Shown: positions 21,700 through 32,739 of the stretch, one piece after another
How the letters are laid out: each line of letters opens with the position of its first letter
Numbering within the stretch: the stretch's first letter is position 1
Source: Chara braunii
Taxonomy: Eukaryota > Streptophyta > Charophyceae > Charales > Characeae
Length of the DNA: 64,000 nucleotides
Direction of reading: 5' to 3'
NCBI GenBank assembly: GCA_003427395.1
Contig: BFEA01000181.1
Coordinates: 2,363,707-2,427,706, forward strand
Translations under genes and position numbers: made by a program
The notes under the pieces: generated by a model
What the model saw: the letters and a program-made list of their open reading frames with translations, nothing else
Databases searched by the model: none
What the model was told of the DNA's origin: nothing

Positions 21700-22310
21700 T
21701 ATAAATTTTGGAAAGTCACTTTCGCTAGGGAAAGTGCTGCCCAAAGTGTTTGCAAAACCAAAGAGTTGGTCAAATTTTGACTTTTCAAAAACTTTTGTCT
21801 GAGTTTTATTTGGTTTATTATGAATTTAGAAAGCCTTTTTTTTTAAGGGAAGTGCTGCCAAAATTTTTCCTAAATCAGGGAGTTGAGCATAATTTGATTT
21901 TGTGAAGTCGAAATTATATTCAGATTTTGTATATAGCTTTGTATAATTTTTGGAATGACACTTTTCTAAGGGGAGTACTGTCGAAATTTTACAAATCTAA
22001 AGAGTTAAGTTTTGTCTTGATATGATTTTATCTCGAATTCGAATATGAATTGGTATATATCTGGAAAGCTTACTTCTCTAAAGGAGTTGCTATCTGATTT
22101 TTTGCTAAATCAGAAAGTTGAACAAAATTAGACTCTCTGGAGTGGAGGTTGGTTAAAAATTTTATATTCAGTTACGTGTAAATTTTGGAAAGGCACTTTC
22201 TCTAGAGGGAGTGCTGCCGAAATCTCCTTAGTTTCAAGGATTCAAACTATATTTTGACAAGGGAATTTTTGGCAATCCACCCCGTATAGGAGAGATCTTG
22301 CCAAAATTTT
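21700..22310 (+). repeat. degenerate ~120-bp repeat array (GGAAAG.CACTTT)
   Basis: TTTTGGAAAGGCACTTTCTC-type phrases followed by GG(A)GTGCTGCC start near 21710, 21829, 21952, 22063 and 22187, a spacing of 111-124 bp. The array is old and diverged. Nothing else was recognised between 21560 and 22700. Confidence 0.75.
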
Positions 22311-22710
22311 CCTTATTTTTTTAGCACCTATTGAAAGTTAAACTTAGAGTTGGCCTTAAGAGATTTTGAGCAAGATATGATATGACGGTTTATTTCATAC
22401 TTGAAGCTTTGTTTAGGAATTGACCCGTGTTGTGTTACATGTCCTTTTTCGACCATTTGATTCAATATCTAATTAATTTAAGCCTGATTCGACAAGCATC
22501 ATCTTCTGTTACTTGTCGATAAGAGGTCGGTTGCCGATTCGTTGGTTTACGACTCATCTCTAACTCGTTCTCATCACTTAACCTAAAGGCCTTAGCCCCT
22601 AGGTTGAATTGTTTCTTTCGGATTTTACTCTTTTGTTCAATAGCCATTTAAAAAGGTTATGAGTGTTTTATTTTGGAAGGTTGGACAAGGGTTGGGGTTT
22701 GTGTGGATAA

Positions 22711-23168
22711 GGCAAAGGGGTATGTGTGCAGAGAGTGGTTGAAGTTGACCCCGTGTAGTGCGTGGTTTGCCAATGTTGAACCCTTTATGTAATTGCAGGT
22801 ATGTTTTGTGAAGGGAAGTCCAAATTTGACTTTGCCTGTGATCACAAGTTTATTTTAAAGGGAATCGCACTACGATTGTGAGAATGTTCGCCACGTGTTC
22901 CTGTAACCCTCTTTGTTTATATGTGATATATCCGCGCGAGGCAAAGGGGTATGAGTGCAAAGAGTGGTTGAAGTTAACCCCGTGTAGTGCGTGGTTTGCC
23001 GATGTTGAACCCTTTATGTAATTGCAGGTATGTTTTGTGAGGGGAAGTCCAAATTTGACTTTGCCTGCGATCATAAGTATATTTTAAAGGGAGTCACACT
23101 ATGATTGTGAGAATGTTTGCCACGTGTTCCTGTAACCCTCTTTGTTTATATGTGATATATCCGTGCGG
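22711..23168 (+). repeat. 229-bp tandem duplication
   Basis: 22711-22939 and 22940-23168 are two closely matching copies, each starting GGCAAAGGGGTATG and ending near TGTGATATATCCG. No coding content. Confidence 0.9.
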
Positions 23169-23996
23169 TCCACTATGACCGTGCGTGTTGGTCAAGTAGA
23201 CAATATCGAGAGAAAAGGGTGAATTCCTTTGAAATATTTATGGTTGGATGTTAAGGTCCGAAGTAGCTGTCGAAGTCAAACCCCTTGACCTATTTTCAGA
23301 CCTGCAAAGGTGGAACCCCACTTGCAGTGTTAGGGGTGTTCAGCGGCTACAAAGGGTCGAGGCCCGCCTACCGCTCATTTGTGCAGGGTGCAGAAGAAGG
23401 TAAGACTCACAACCGCCTTTGCGGTTGTTTAGCGTCGAGAGATTAACCCCTTGAGTCACGTGTAAGTCGACTCGAGTGTCGAAAGCGACCCTCGAGACCA
23501 TGGAGGGCCCCATGATTATGGGTACTACATAGTACGCCATTATTGTGACTGTTTGCGCATTTATGCATAACTAATCGATATGACGAAGCCTGCGTCCTCG
23601 CTATATTTTTTTGAGTCGCACGTGTCATGCCAAATGTTTCCTGTGTTAGAAAGGTTATTGGTTGCGCGTTTGGGACATCGGCCCTTAAAGCGACGGTTCG
23701 GGTGCGGGTCCGATTGAGGTGTGGGACCGCGCGTACCCCCTATGCTACAGCGTACGAGAAACGCCCTTCGGCTGGGCCACCTCTGCGATTGCAACTAAGT
23801 ACCTTTCGAGGGTGGTGACAACCCCTTGGGCAGAGGTAAGTTGTGCCTCGACGGACCTTTATCCTAACGTGGGGGTTCTCGAGAGGTATGGCTGGAGCAT
23901 TCGGCCAAAGCGGTAAAAGCTGCATTGCAAAAAAGTCTTGCAAAAATCCTGCCTGACGAGGTCGGGAGGGTCCCCTTGCGGGACACCGTTGCGCTA
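23169..23996. other. unassigned, more GC-rich
   Basis: No domain, RNA or repeat recognised. Homology to the Gag-protease part of element 1 (reverse strand of about 8250-8420) starts only near 23997, so this may be flanking DNA or a very decayed Gag/5' part of element 4. Confidence 0.4.
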
Positions 23997-24066
23997 GACG
24001 GCGGTGTCATCACCGTCGGCAAGCGAACCAGCTTCATCGTCGATACTATTATCCGGGGACTCGTAG

Positions 24067-24828
24067 GTGTGGTCAAGACTTGAGAACCTCGTCCCTGTGT
24101 CGATGGAAGATTTCCAATGGTTGCCTCTTCCTCCATTCGGTTCATTGTTGAAATCACATTGTGATGCCCTAATGGCGGAGTTACGCAAGAATCTGCATGC
24201 TGCAGTACCAACTTCGTTGATGGACGATGAAGTAGCGGTTGTTGACCTTCACGAGTATATTGCGAAGATCGACCGCGAGTATGCCACGCAACAGTACGAC
24301 GACGTTGACGCGCCGTTGCTTTACATCCTCATTCAGATAGGGAAGGAGACATGCGACACCTTGATCGATTGTGGAGCCACTCGCAACTTGGTATGTGTTG
24401 GCCTCGGCCCATGGTAGTCGCAGCCCACGCAAGTCAGGTTGGCCTATTGTCACACGCACAAGTCTATGGTCCGGTGCATTGATGCGGCGCGCGTGTACTT
24501 CGCCTCGCACGCACGCGAAGTCGTGTCCTTTCTCATCTTAGACAAGCTCGACATGAAGTTGGGCATGTCGTGGCTGCGAAGTGAGGACCACCTGTTGAAC
24601 TTCTATCGCCGCACCGTTCATGCTCGTGATTGGAACAGGATACTCGTCCCATGCATGGTTCCTCAGCCTCACCCTTCGACTGGTTATCACTCGGTCTCCG
24701 CGACAAGCATGCGCAACTCTATCGCACGACCAGACGTGGAAAGAATGAGCATTTGCTTCTTGCATGCCCTCCCTCCTCATGACGAGGTAGTGACGGAAGT
24801 GCCACCGGATTCACGCATTAAATCTTAA
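24067..24828 (+). pseudogene. aspartic protease region, element 4
   Basis: 24067-24417 starts MEDFQWLPLPPFG and runs through LMDDEVAVVDLHEYIAKI to the protease signature LIDCGATRNL, aligning with element 1 (about 7990-8261). The frame breaks just after it (24417). 24439-24828 carries the rest (HKSMVRCID, LDKLDMKLGMSWL, HALPPHD). Active-site DCGA is kept. The stop and the frame change within the domain make it dead. Confidence 0.82.
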
Positions 24829-24949
24829 CTACTCCGGCGACGTATTCGAAGCCCCCGTCGGAATCATACCAGATCGGCCAATTCGTCACGTCCGCTGAAG
24901 ATGGGGCCGTACCTCCACGCGGCTGTATTTACCGCATGAGCGAGGAGGA

Positions 24950-25965
24950 TCTCGAAGTGCTTCGAATGGACCTCATTGGCATCGGCTGGATTTGCCCTAG
25001 CTGCTCGCGGTTCACCCGTTCTCTTCATCTAGAAGAAGAACAAGGAATTGCGGCTATGCACGGACTACCGTAAACTTAACGAGCAAATCGTTAAGAATAC
25101 TGGCCCGCTCTTGCAAATCGACGATCTTCTCGAACGTTTGGACGGCGCCATGTACTTCTCCAAGTTTGACCTCAAGTTGGGTTGCTACCAAATTGAGATC
25201 CATCCACGGGATTGGTACAAGACCGTGTTCAAAATGTGATTAGGTACTTCGAGTGGGTCATAATGCCAATCGGCCTTACGAATGCCTTGACCACCTTCCA
25301 AGAGGCAATGACGACGGGGTTCCAGGACATGTTGGACGGATTCGTGCTCATCTACCTCGACGACATCTTGGTGTATAGCCGGACTTTGGACAAGCACTGT
25401 TTTGAACAGGTTATGTACAACCAAGCACAAGGCCAATTGAGCCGAGTGCGAATTCTCGCAACAAGAGCTCGAGTACTTCGGCCACTTTGTGACGCTGCAA
25501 AGCATCTGTCCTCTGACGGACAAAATCAAGGTCATTCAAGATTGGCCGGAACCAACCAACACTACGAAAGTTCGTTCTTTAATGGGATTGGCCTGGTACT
25601 ACCAACGCTTCATCGACGGGCACCTTTCTCGAAATTGCAGTCGCCAAAAGTTCCCTTCCACTTCACCGACGAAATTCGGAGGTGGTTCCAGAAATTGAAG
25701 ACGGCGTTGTTCCTCCCCCTCTAGTATCTACAATCCCACCTTGCCAACGAGAGTGACCACATACGCTTCCGGCTACAACATTGGTGCAGTTTTGGAACAA
25801 CATAACGGAGTAGATTGGCATTCGGTCGAGTATTTCAGCCGAAAGGTGCCACCCATCAACTCAATTGATGATACGCGAAAAGAGTTGCTCGCATTCGTCA
25901 TGGTTGGTGACACTTCCTCCTCGGGTGTCGTAGCTTCACTTGGGCAATGGATAACAACCCATTGA
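24950..25965 (+). pseudogene. reverse transcriptase and RNase H, element 4
   Basis: Linker residues YRMSEEDLEVLRMDL appear near 24930-24980. 25048-25239 has LCTDYRKLNEQ and FSKFDLKLGCYQIE (the conserved GYHQ is GCYQ). 25212-25724 has MPIGLTNALTTF and the active site LIYLDDILVYSRTL. RNase H begins at 25741 with TTYASGYNIGAVLEQ, where the expected catalytic Asp of TTDASGYGIG is Tyr. At least three frame changes are visible. A relic. Confidence 0.85.
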
Positions 25966-26011
25966 CCTACTACAAGACACAAGACACGGTGAGCAAACGA
26001 TTGCTCGGTGG

Positions 26012-27400
26012 ATGTATTTCATCGACCAATTCGACTTCACACCGAAGCACATTTCGTGTCTCTCCAACCGAGTCGCGGATGCTCTCTCACAAAAATCAAA
26101 TCTTTGTGCATCAATCCATCACGTGTTTTACTTTGACGACGATCTTGATCAGCATTTTGTGTGTGCATTCAAGTCGGATTCGGAATATTCCACTCTTTAC
26201 GAGCAAGTTTCTTCGGATCACCCACCAGCCAGCCACTACCGCATCACCGACAACTACTTGCGTCTCCATTCATGAGGCAAGGACATAGTATGCGTCCCAC
26301 GAGACTGTCGATTACGGACTCGCCTTCTCAACGAGTACCACGACTCGCAACTCGCCGTCCGCTTCGGAGGCATCCGTACGATTGCAAATCGTTGTCGGTG
26401 GCTCGACTTCATTACCAATGCCGCTTGGTATTGCGAATCTTGCGGAGTTTGCCAACGAAGCAAACCCTGCAACCGCAACCCGTATGGCGAGTTGACCCGT
26501 TGCCTATCCCTCTGCAACTCGGCCTCTCTATTGCTATGGACGTCACCGACCCGTTCCCCTGCGATCACTTTCGAACAAGACGACATTCTCACGGTCGTTG
26601 ACCGTTTGAGTAAGTACGCGCATTTTTTTCGTTGCAAGTATCACTGCGCCTCCCGAGCTCGTGCAACTCTTGCACACCGGCTGAATTTGCATCCACGACA
26701 TTTAAGAGGATATCGTAGCGACTGCGACACTCGCTTCATGTCGGCAGTTTGGACTTATCTCATGAAGGAGTCCGGCACCGAGATGAAACCGAGTTCAGCT
26801 CAACATCCACAAACGGACGGGCAAACGAAGTGGGCACATCAAACCACTCAAATGATGCTCCGTACTCTCATCTGTCCAGACCAAAATGATTGGGTTGATT
26901 GCCTCCCCGACATGAGTTCACCTACAACACTTCGTTGCATCCGGCGATCGGCGTGACTCCGTTCAAGTTGCACCACGGTGGCCAGAAAGGCCATATCTTC
27001 ACTAATCTCGTATTTCCACAGGCTGCCGACATAGACGCGCCTTGGTCTCCCACCTCTGATCGAAAAATTCGCGACTTGCTGGCCCATGCCTGCATTAAGA
27101 GCAAGCCAATAGGCATCGCGTGCCATGACGGATCCGCGCCGACGACCTTGTTTGGGTCTCCATGGAAGAGTTTGTGCTCGAATAAGACGTTTCGCACAAG
27201 CTACTCCCTAAGTGGTTTGGACCTCGTACCGTCACATTAGCGGCGGGCAACGAGCGCGACGGCCCATCATTTGTAATCGACATCCCACCTCATCTGTCGA
27301 TCCACCCGGTTTTTCGCGCTTCCAAGACGGCCATGTATACAGCAGTCAAGACCGACGACTTCTCGAACCGACGATCGCAACCCTCTGCCTTTTACGGAGA
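26012..27400 (+). pseudogene. integrase, element 4 (catalytic Glu replaced)
   Basis: 26012-26275 contains the RNase H/integrase junction (VADALSQKSNLCA). The core appears as AMDVTDPFPCDHF (first Asp) and SDCDTRFMSA (second Asp). The third catalytic residue lies in HPQTDGQTKWAH, where element 1 has TDGHTERAH, so Glu is Lys. The C-terminal part (PPHLSIHPVFRASK) is open near 27280-27340. Several frame changes. Nonfunctional both by indels and by the active-site change. Confidence 0.82.
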
Positions 27401-27547
27401 ACGGGGGAACTAAACTCCGGCTGAATCCCGTTGAAACTGAAAAAATCCCGCTAAATTTTCGAAAATGGGCCACTCCCGCGCCTTTCGGAAAAACGAAATT
27501 GATGCACGGGGTCCAGAACACGTGGCCCTAGGCACCTGTGCACTCAA

Positions 27548-27549
27548 CC

Positions 27550-27580
<31 letters not shown>

Positions 27581-27591
27581 AAAAAAAAAAA
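27548..27591. repeat. C23 next to A21 homopolymer tract
   Basis: 23 C followed directly by 21 A. Lengths may be affected by sequencing error. On the other strand it is T21G23. Confidence 0.9.
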
Positions 27592-27754
27592 CATTTCCCC
27601 AACCCCTGAAGCACCTCTTATACCACCGAATGAGACCAAAACCAACCGGGCTGCCACCCACCACTTACAAACCCCCCGGTGCCAGTCACCGAACCTACCC
27701 GGAAGCCATCTAAGCCATCCGCCCCCACATCCCCCAACCCCCAAGGCCCCAGTT

Positions 27755-27930
27755 ATGTGTATGTGTGCGTATGTGTGTATGTATGTGCCTGCGTGTGAGA
27801 GTGTGTTTGTGCGTGAATTTGTATGTTTGCGCAGGTGTTTGTGTATGTGTCTGTTTGTAAGTGTGTGTGTGTGTGTGTGTTTGCATGTGTTTGTGTGTTG
27901 TGTGTCTGTGTGTGTGTGCGTATCGGTTTT
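27755..27930. repeat. TG-rich microsatellite
   Basis: Imperfect TGTGTATG/TGTG repeats. The Cys/Val-rich frame across it is not a gene. Confidence 0.9.
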
Positions 27931-28115
27931 TTTTTTAATACGTAAAGTTAAAATAAAAAATAAAAACATTTGTTGTATGTCTATGAAATGTCTAGAACCC
28001 GACATGTTTTATTTGTTTTTTTGCTTTTAAAAAAAAAAAACTCATTTCATCTTTTGTTTTTACTGTTCTTCATTGTGTTTATGTTTTTTGTTTTTTTTTT
28101 AAATAAAGTCAAAGT

Positions 28116-29122
28116 TGCAACGAAAATGAACAGAAGTGAGATAACAATATTCAAATTGCACAATCACATTGAAAGCCAAATCGTAGCACAGTGTTCACGA
28201 AGCAGCATTGCACAAATATAACACCAATGGAGAATCGAAGCACTGAAAGTCAATGTCAATGAGAGCTTGCTCTCGCCACCACCAACATATGTATCCAGTC
28301 TCTATCTCCCTACCTGGCGCTCGGCCCCCAGCCTACTTCCTACACATCTACTACTAGCCTACGAATTGACAATGCAACTGTTGACGTCAGCAGCACCCGA
28401 AGTACTTGAAGATGTCGCCCATGCAGAATCATCGCCAATACCAGGTATGTGCCCTCACATCATCATCATCATCATCCTTCTCTCTCCCCTTTGACTCTCG
28501 CCCACGTCTCACTTTGTTGTACACCCGAAGACCATCCCTGCGCCTCACTGTATGTCCAAGCTCACAACCAGCTATGGAGGCTGGGCTATGGCGCTGCCCT
28601 CAGCAGCGCCCTGCTTCACCACACGACCGCACGTGCACAGCCTGTTGCTCCAATGCCAGCAGCCAGCACGCGAGCTATCGCTCCAGCAGCGCGGCCGCCA
28701 GCCACCAAGTGCCTGAATCCCCTCACCAGGCAGCGAGCTCTTTCCTATATGGAAAGAGCCTGCCTCGATTGGCAGCCTGGCCGAACTGGTCTGGGCCCAG
28801 AAGCTTCCGGTAGGCCCCAGGATGCTACGCCTCTGATGCAGCTACTGGGCCTCATTCGGTTGGGCCTCCCAACTGTCTGTGTATGAGGCTGCGAATCTGG
28901 CCCAGGACCTGAGCTTTCGGAAAAGCCTGGAAGGCCTGGGAATTTCCACGCTCCCCGGCCTGTGTTTCCCTTCAACCAGTTGCCGCGGCGAAATTGCTTG
29001 GACCCCCAAATGCGAAATTGACAACCAAGGGCCTCTCGTGATTTATTAGGCCCGCCTTCACTTAGGGTGGGCGCTCTTGCAACAGGGGCCCCTCAGGCCT
29101 GCCGAGGACCGAGATCCCCGCA
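28116..29122 (-). mobile_element. 3' LTR of element 3 (left)
   Basis: 1,007 bp. A perfect 9-bp inverted repeat encloses TATAT at 28737-28759. Similar over the whole length to 35804-36796 and, more distantly, to the solo LTR at 51363-52392. Confidence 0.93.
28737..28759 (-). promoter_or_regulatory. TATA-containing palindrome in LTR of element 3
   Basis: GCTCTTTCC-TATAT-GGAAAGAGC. The second copy is 36411-36433. A possible core promoter for the element; the symmetry means it could work either way. Confidence 0.5.
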
Positions 29123-29136
29123 TTCCCTCCTCTACT
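29123..29136 (-). other. polypurine tract of element 3
   Basis: Plus strand TTCCCTCCTCTAC, i.e. a purine tract GTAGAGGAGGGAA on the element strand, directly beside the LTR end at 29122. Confidence 0.8.
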
Positions 29137-29159
29137 TCGTAAATCCTCTGAGAAGTCTG

Positions 29160-30612
29160 TCACTCTGCAGGCATTTTCCCTTTGAGTTCTCTTTCGTAGC
29201 CTGCAATCACTTGAGGTGCTGTTCTCATGAGTTCTTCTCGTGTGAACCAGTGATCTTCATTAGGATCCAAATGATGTCTGAATCTCACACGATACTGCAT
29301 TCTTGGTTCAGGAGGGCGGCCTTTGCCTGATGGTCGAGGTACCGGCATCACTTGATGCTCCACGATCTGGACAATATCCACTTCGCCATCCATGGTTGGG
29401 GGCAGCATTGATCTCCTTGAGGGGAACTGATTAGTGGCAACGAAAGGTGCCAGCTTGGATGCATGGAAAACAGGGTAAGTGTGCAAGTGTGGAGGGATGC
29501 GAATCACGTATGAAGGCCCATCCGGTTGATCCCTCTCCTAGGGCCCAAAGTACTGTGGCATTAGTTTACGTGAAATGCCCAACTCCTGACCTAGTTCAGA
29601 TGACTTGACCCAGACTTTATCACCTACATGAAAGTTAGAGGGTCGTCTGTGCTTATTCTCATATGCGATCATTGCATCCTGAGATTTCCTTATATGTTCA
29701 ATGGCTTGCTGCAACATCTGATCATACTTGACAGCAAACTCTATGCTGCCAGGTGCTGCAGTGTTCTCTTTCTGGTAGCAGAAAGTCAAGTGCAGTTTTG
29801 GGTCTCCAACCAAGGTGCAGTTGGTTGGGAGTCGTACCAGTAGTACTATGGACAGCATTGTTATACAGGCTGGCGACGAGAGGTAACTTCTCGTCCGAGT
29901 CATCCTGACTTGGCTTGATATAATGCCGAAGCCGGTGTTGTACTATCCCGTTCATCTGTTTTGCCTGGCCATTTGACTCTGAGTGATTCTCTGACGTCAT
30001 TTGGAGCTTGGTACCCATCTTTTCAGCAATTGATTGCCACAGTTCACTGGTGAATCTCACATCTTTGTCACTAACAGTAGATGTGGGCAAACCGAAGTCA
30101 CGTACCCAGTTATCCATAAAGAGTTGGATGACGTAGTCAGTTTTAGCATTTTCTGGCATAGCGATTAGTCTGGCATACGAAGAAAAGTGATCCACTGTAA
30201 CAAAGATGTGTCTTTTCCTAGACCTATTGGTCACAAGAGTAACCATGAAATCCATGGACACACTCTGACCCGGTCCTTCAAGAATCGGTAAGGGCTTAAT
30301 CAAACCAAGTGGAGCCTGAGTCCTGGGTTTGTCCCTTTGGCAAACCTGACAGGTTTCAACGTATCTCTTAGCATCTTGCATTATAGAGGGCCACCAAAAT
30401 CTGAGTACTATGTTCGCTGATGTCTTTCTTTACCCAAAATGACCAGTTGCATCATGACATTCTTCTAAAAATAAACTACGTAAAGACTCACTATCAGGAA
30501 CACACAACCTTTTATTCCCTGCCTTCTCAAGAAACAGCAAGCTGTCTACCATCGTAAATTCGTCCAAAGTCTTTTTGTCCTTTGCTTGGAATCTACGGAT
30601 GATCTCAGACAT
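29160..30612 (-). pseudogene. integrase with chromodomain-like tail, element 3
   Basis: The HHCC part is split: ECHDATGHFG ends 30430-30612 and YVETCQVCQRDK opens 29722-30381. The core has Asp in SVSMDFMVTL and Asp in TVSDKDVRF, but the catalytic Glu is Lys in ESNGQAKQMNG (element 2 has NGQAEVMN). The C-terminal module (KLMPQYFGP, then HLHTYPVFHASKL) and a chromodomain-like tail (VDIVQIVEHQV..YRVRFRHH..DHWFTREEL) close at TAA near 29160, 24 bp from the PPT. There are frame breaks at about 30400, 29750 and 29520. Confidence 0.88.
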
Positions 30613-30974
30613 AATTGGATCTTGCTGATAGGCTTCCAGTCGTTAGATATGCCAAATTCAGCTAGTAGTGCGCCCAGGTAATCTGCCCGTCGTGACAATG
30701 CATCAGCTACCTTATTGTCATCTCCTTTGATTGGGTCAAGTTGATAGTCATACATGTCTATCACTTGAATCCATCGCTTGAGTGCGTCTGAGAGAATTGG
30801 CTGTGTCTTAATCCAGCGCAAGGTCTCATGGTCAAATCTTACATAAAAGAATCTGCCAAGGAGATAGTGTCTCCAGTGAACCAGCGCCCTATACAAGGCA
30901 TAGAGCTCACGCTCGTAAGTGGACCTGGCTAGTTTCTGAGATGGCATCTTTTTACTCGTATACTCGATAGCCAT
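30546..30974 (-). pseudogene. RNase H, element 3
   Basis: 142 residues: AIEYTSKKM, STYERELYAL (Glu), VRFDHETLRW (Asp), DNKVADALSRR (last Asp). The first catalytic Asp lies at the end of the RT frame (30952 onward) as TTNASQYG, so Asp is Asn, and the sequence between it and AIEYTSKK is partly deleted. An inactive remnant. Confidence 0.85.
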
Positions 30975-31860
30975 ATTGGCTGGCGTTTGTGGTCACGACA
31001 AAGGGCTGATTAGGATCCGGGAGCTTGAGGACTTCATAGTGTGTTAGAGCATACTTCAATTTCTTGAAGGCTGCCTCACACTCTTCTGTCCATTCCCAAG
31101 GGGTGTCAAGTCGAGTTAGATCTGTTAATGGGGAAGCTATAGTACTATAGTTCTTCACAAACAGACGGTAATAGCCCGTCATCCCCAAAAACGATTTGAC
31201 CTCAGTAACAGTCTGAGGTGTGGGCCAGTCACGAATGCTGGCCACCTTTGCATCGTCTGGCCTCAACCCATCTGCTGAAATTTCATGACCCAAGTACAAG
31301 ATCTTGGTGCGACCAAACCCGCATTTCTCCAAGTTAACCTTGTACTGGTGCTGTCTTAGGAGACCTAGCACTATTTTCAAGTGTTCAATGTGCTCCTCTA
31401 TAGTCTTACTAAAGATGAGGATATCGTCGAGGTACACGACGATAAACTTATCTAAGTAATCATGAAAGATCCTGTTCATTGCGTGTTGGAATGTCCCAGG
31501 AGCATTGCATAGGCCAAAGGGCATCACCACAAACTCGTACAGACCATACCTGGTCTGAAATGCGGTTTTGTGCTGATCCTCAGGTCTAATAGCAATTTGA
31601 TGGTATCCGGACTTTACATCTATCTTAGTAAAGTACCGGCATCCCTGCACTTTATCCAGTAGGTCGTCGATGGGGGGTAGGGGCTCCGCGTTCTTAATGG
31701 TGATGGCATTGAGGCCCCTATAGTCAATGCTCATCCTTAGTGTACCTCCCTTCTTAGGGACAAAATAAGACTGGCGCACCGTAAGGGGAGGTACTAGTCC
31801 GAATCCATCCCTTTTTTGTGAGCTCCTTGAGCTGGCGGCGGAGCTCATCCCAGGAGACAT
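30952..31860 (-). pseudogene. reverse transcriptase, element 3
   Basis: 302 residues open. FVPKKGGTLRMSIDYRGLN, FTKIDVKSGYHQIAI, MPFGLCNAPGTFQ, the active site VVYLDDILIFSK, and the connection domain FLGMTGYYRLFVKNYS are all visible. The start is truncated: upstream RT N-terminal residues (YRM.., EL..QL) are out of frame near 31830-31900. Apart from the ends, this is one of the better preserved RT cores here. Confidence 0.9.
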
Positions 31861-32058
31861 CCTCTAGATTCGTCCTCTAGGTACCTTACTACCTGGAACA
31901 ACCTCTATTGCATGGACCACCTCCCTTTCTACCACACCTATGGGCTCCTCAAGAAGGTCTGAATATGTTGCGACGACTGATTCTATCTTTGGGGGTGTTT
32001 TTACGGCCTCCCCTTTCTCAGAGACAAAGACTAGATACATGCCCTCCTCGCGATTCTG

Positions 32059-32661
32059 TTAATAGTTATAAAAAGATGATGCACACATGCACCTGTAGTT
32101 TTCTATCAGACTGCTAGCTTTGAACTTTTGCAATCTAACAGATTTGCCATTGGGCAATTTGTGAATCAACTTCTTTCTATCCCAGTCAAACTGCGGTTGC
32201 GAGACCTCGAGGTAGTACATACCTAGGAGCATGTCAAAGGTACAGACTAAGTCCTTGACATAGTCTTTTACCAACATTTGGTGCTTGTTGGCCAGCGTAG
32301 AAGCTACAGTTCTGCTAAGCCGCTGCACTTTGTCCCCTAAGCGCAGTTTATCCACACAAGCACGGCTGATGAAGTTCCGCGTAGAGCCTATGTCTGCGAA
32401 GGCGCCAACTTTGCGGCCACCTACATCCTCTACCACAAAGTGTTCACCCTTTGGACCTCTACTGATCATCGCCCAAGAATCTTTGGGGTCCTTCCCTGAC
32501 CACTCAGATTGTAACTCTTCTAGGGACTCAGACACATGTCTCGAACAGAGCGTCGGTGGGTCTGAATGTGTCTGCGGGGCGATGTATGGACCACTAGCCT
32601 TGGCCAACGCTTGAAGTGGAGAAGGCAACGTAACCACTTCAGCACGAGTAAGAGCGGCCAA
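32059..32661 (-). pseudogene. protease region, element 3
   Basis: ADIGSTRNFISRACVDKL gives the aspartic protease signature in the form DIGST (usual DS/TGAT), followed by HQMLVKDYVKDL and FDMLLGMYYLE, matching the usual ..DMVLGMDWL. Whether Ile after the catalytic Asp is tolerated is unknown. The frame ends before the RT linker. Confidence 0.8.
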
Positions 32662-32739
32662 AGCTCCTACCGGCCTGAGGTGTTTCCCTGCGAAGTGCTC
32701 GCAGAAGCACCACCAGGGTTCAAAGATAGTCCCACCACA

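Larger units (their letters stand above)
23997..27400 (+). mobile_element. element 4: decayed Ty3/gypsy relic, family A, left part
   Basis: Plus-strand protease, RT, RNase H and integrase in order, all with frame breaks, closest to element 1. There is no recognisable Gag, PBS or 5' LTR. The integrase end is broken near 27398 at a FYG residue run. The expected continuation (DGFQEVNRVI, then ASAPLIYAH) is found near 36985-37160, beyond an insertion that carries element 3. Confidence 0.85.
27401..28115. other. insert interrupting element 4, left part
   Basis: Holds a C23A21 homopolymer pair (27548-27591), a TG-rich microsatellite (about 27755-27930) and AT-rich sequence with A and T runs up to element 3. 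No coding content. The part right of element 3 is 36797-36980. The inserting element could not be identified. Confidence 0.5.

Noticed and set aside
23340-23950. Short frames on both strands of the GC-richer segment
   Set aside because: No domain, no similarity to the other elements, and comparable open lengths on opposite strands.
27571-27591. A21 as the poly(A) tail of a retrogene or LINE
   Set aside because: Preceded by C23 and by no coding or LINE-like sequence; no target duplication seen.
27544-28030. Frames rich in His/Thr or Cys/Val
   Set aside because: Translation of TG repeats and the poly(C)/poly(A) tract.
28406-28886. 135- and 145-codon frames in the element 3 LTR (repeated at 36131-36560)
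   Set aside because: They lie in an LTR, on the strand opposite to the element, in two overlapping frames; repeated only because the LTR is repeated.
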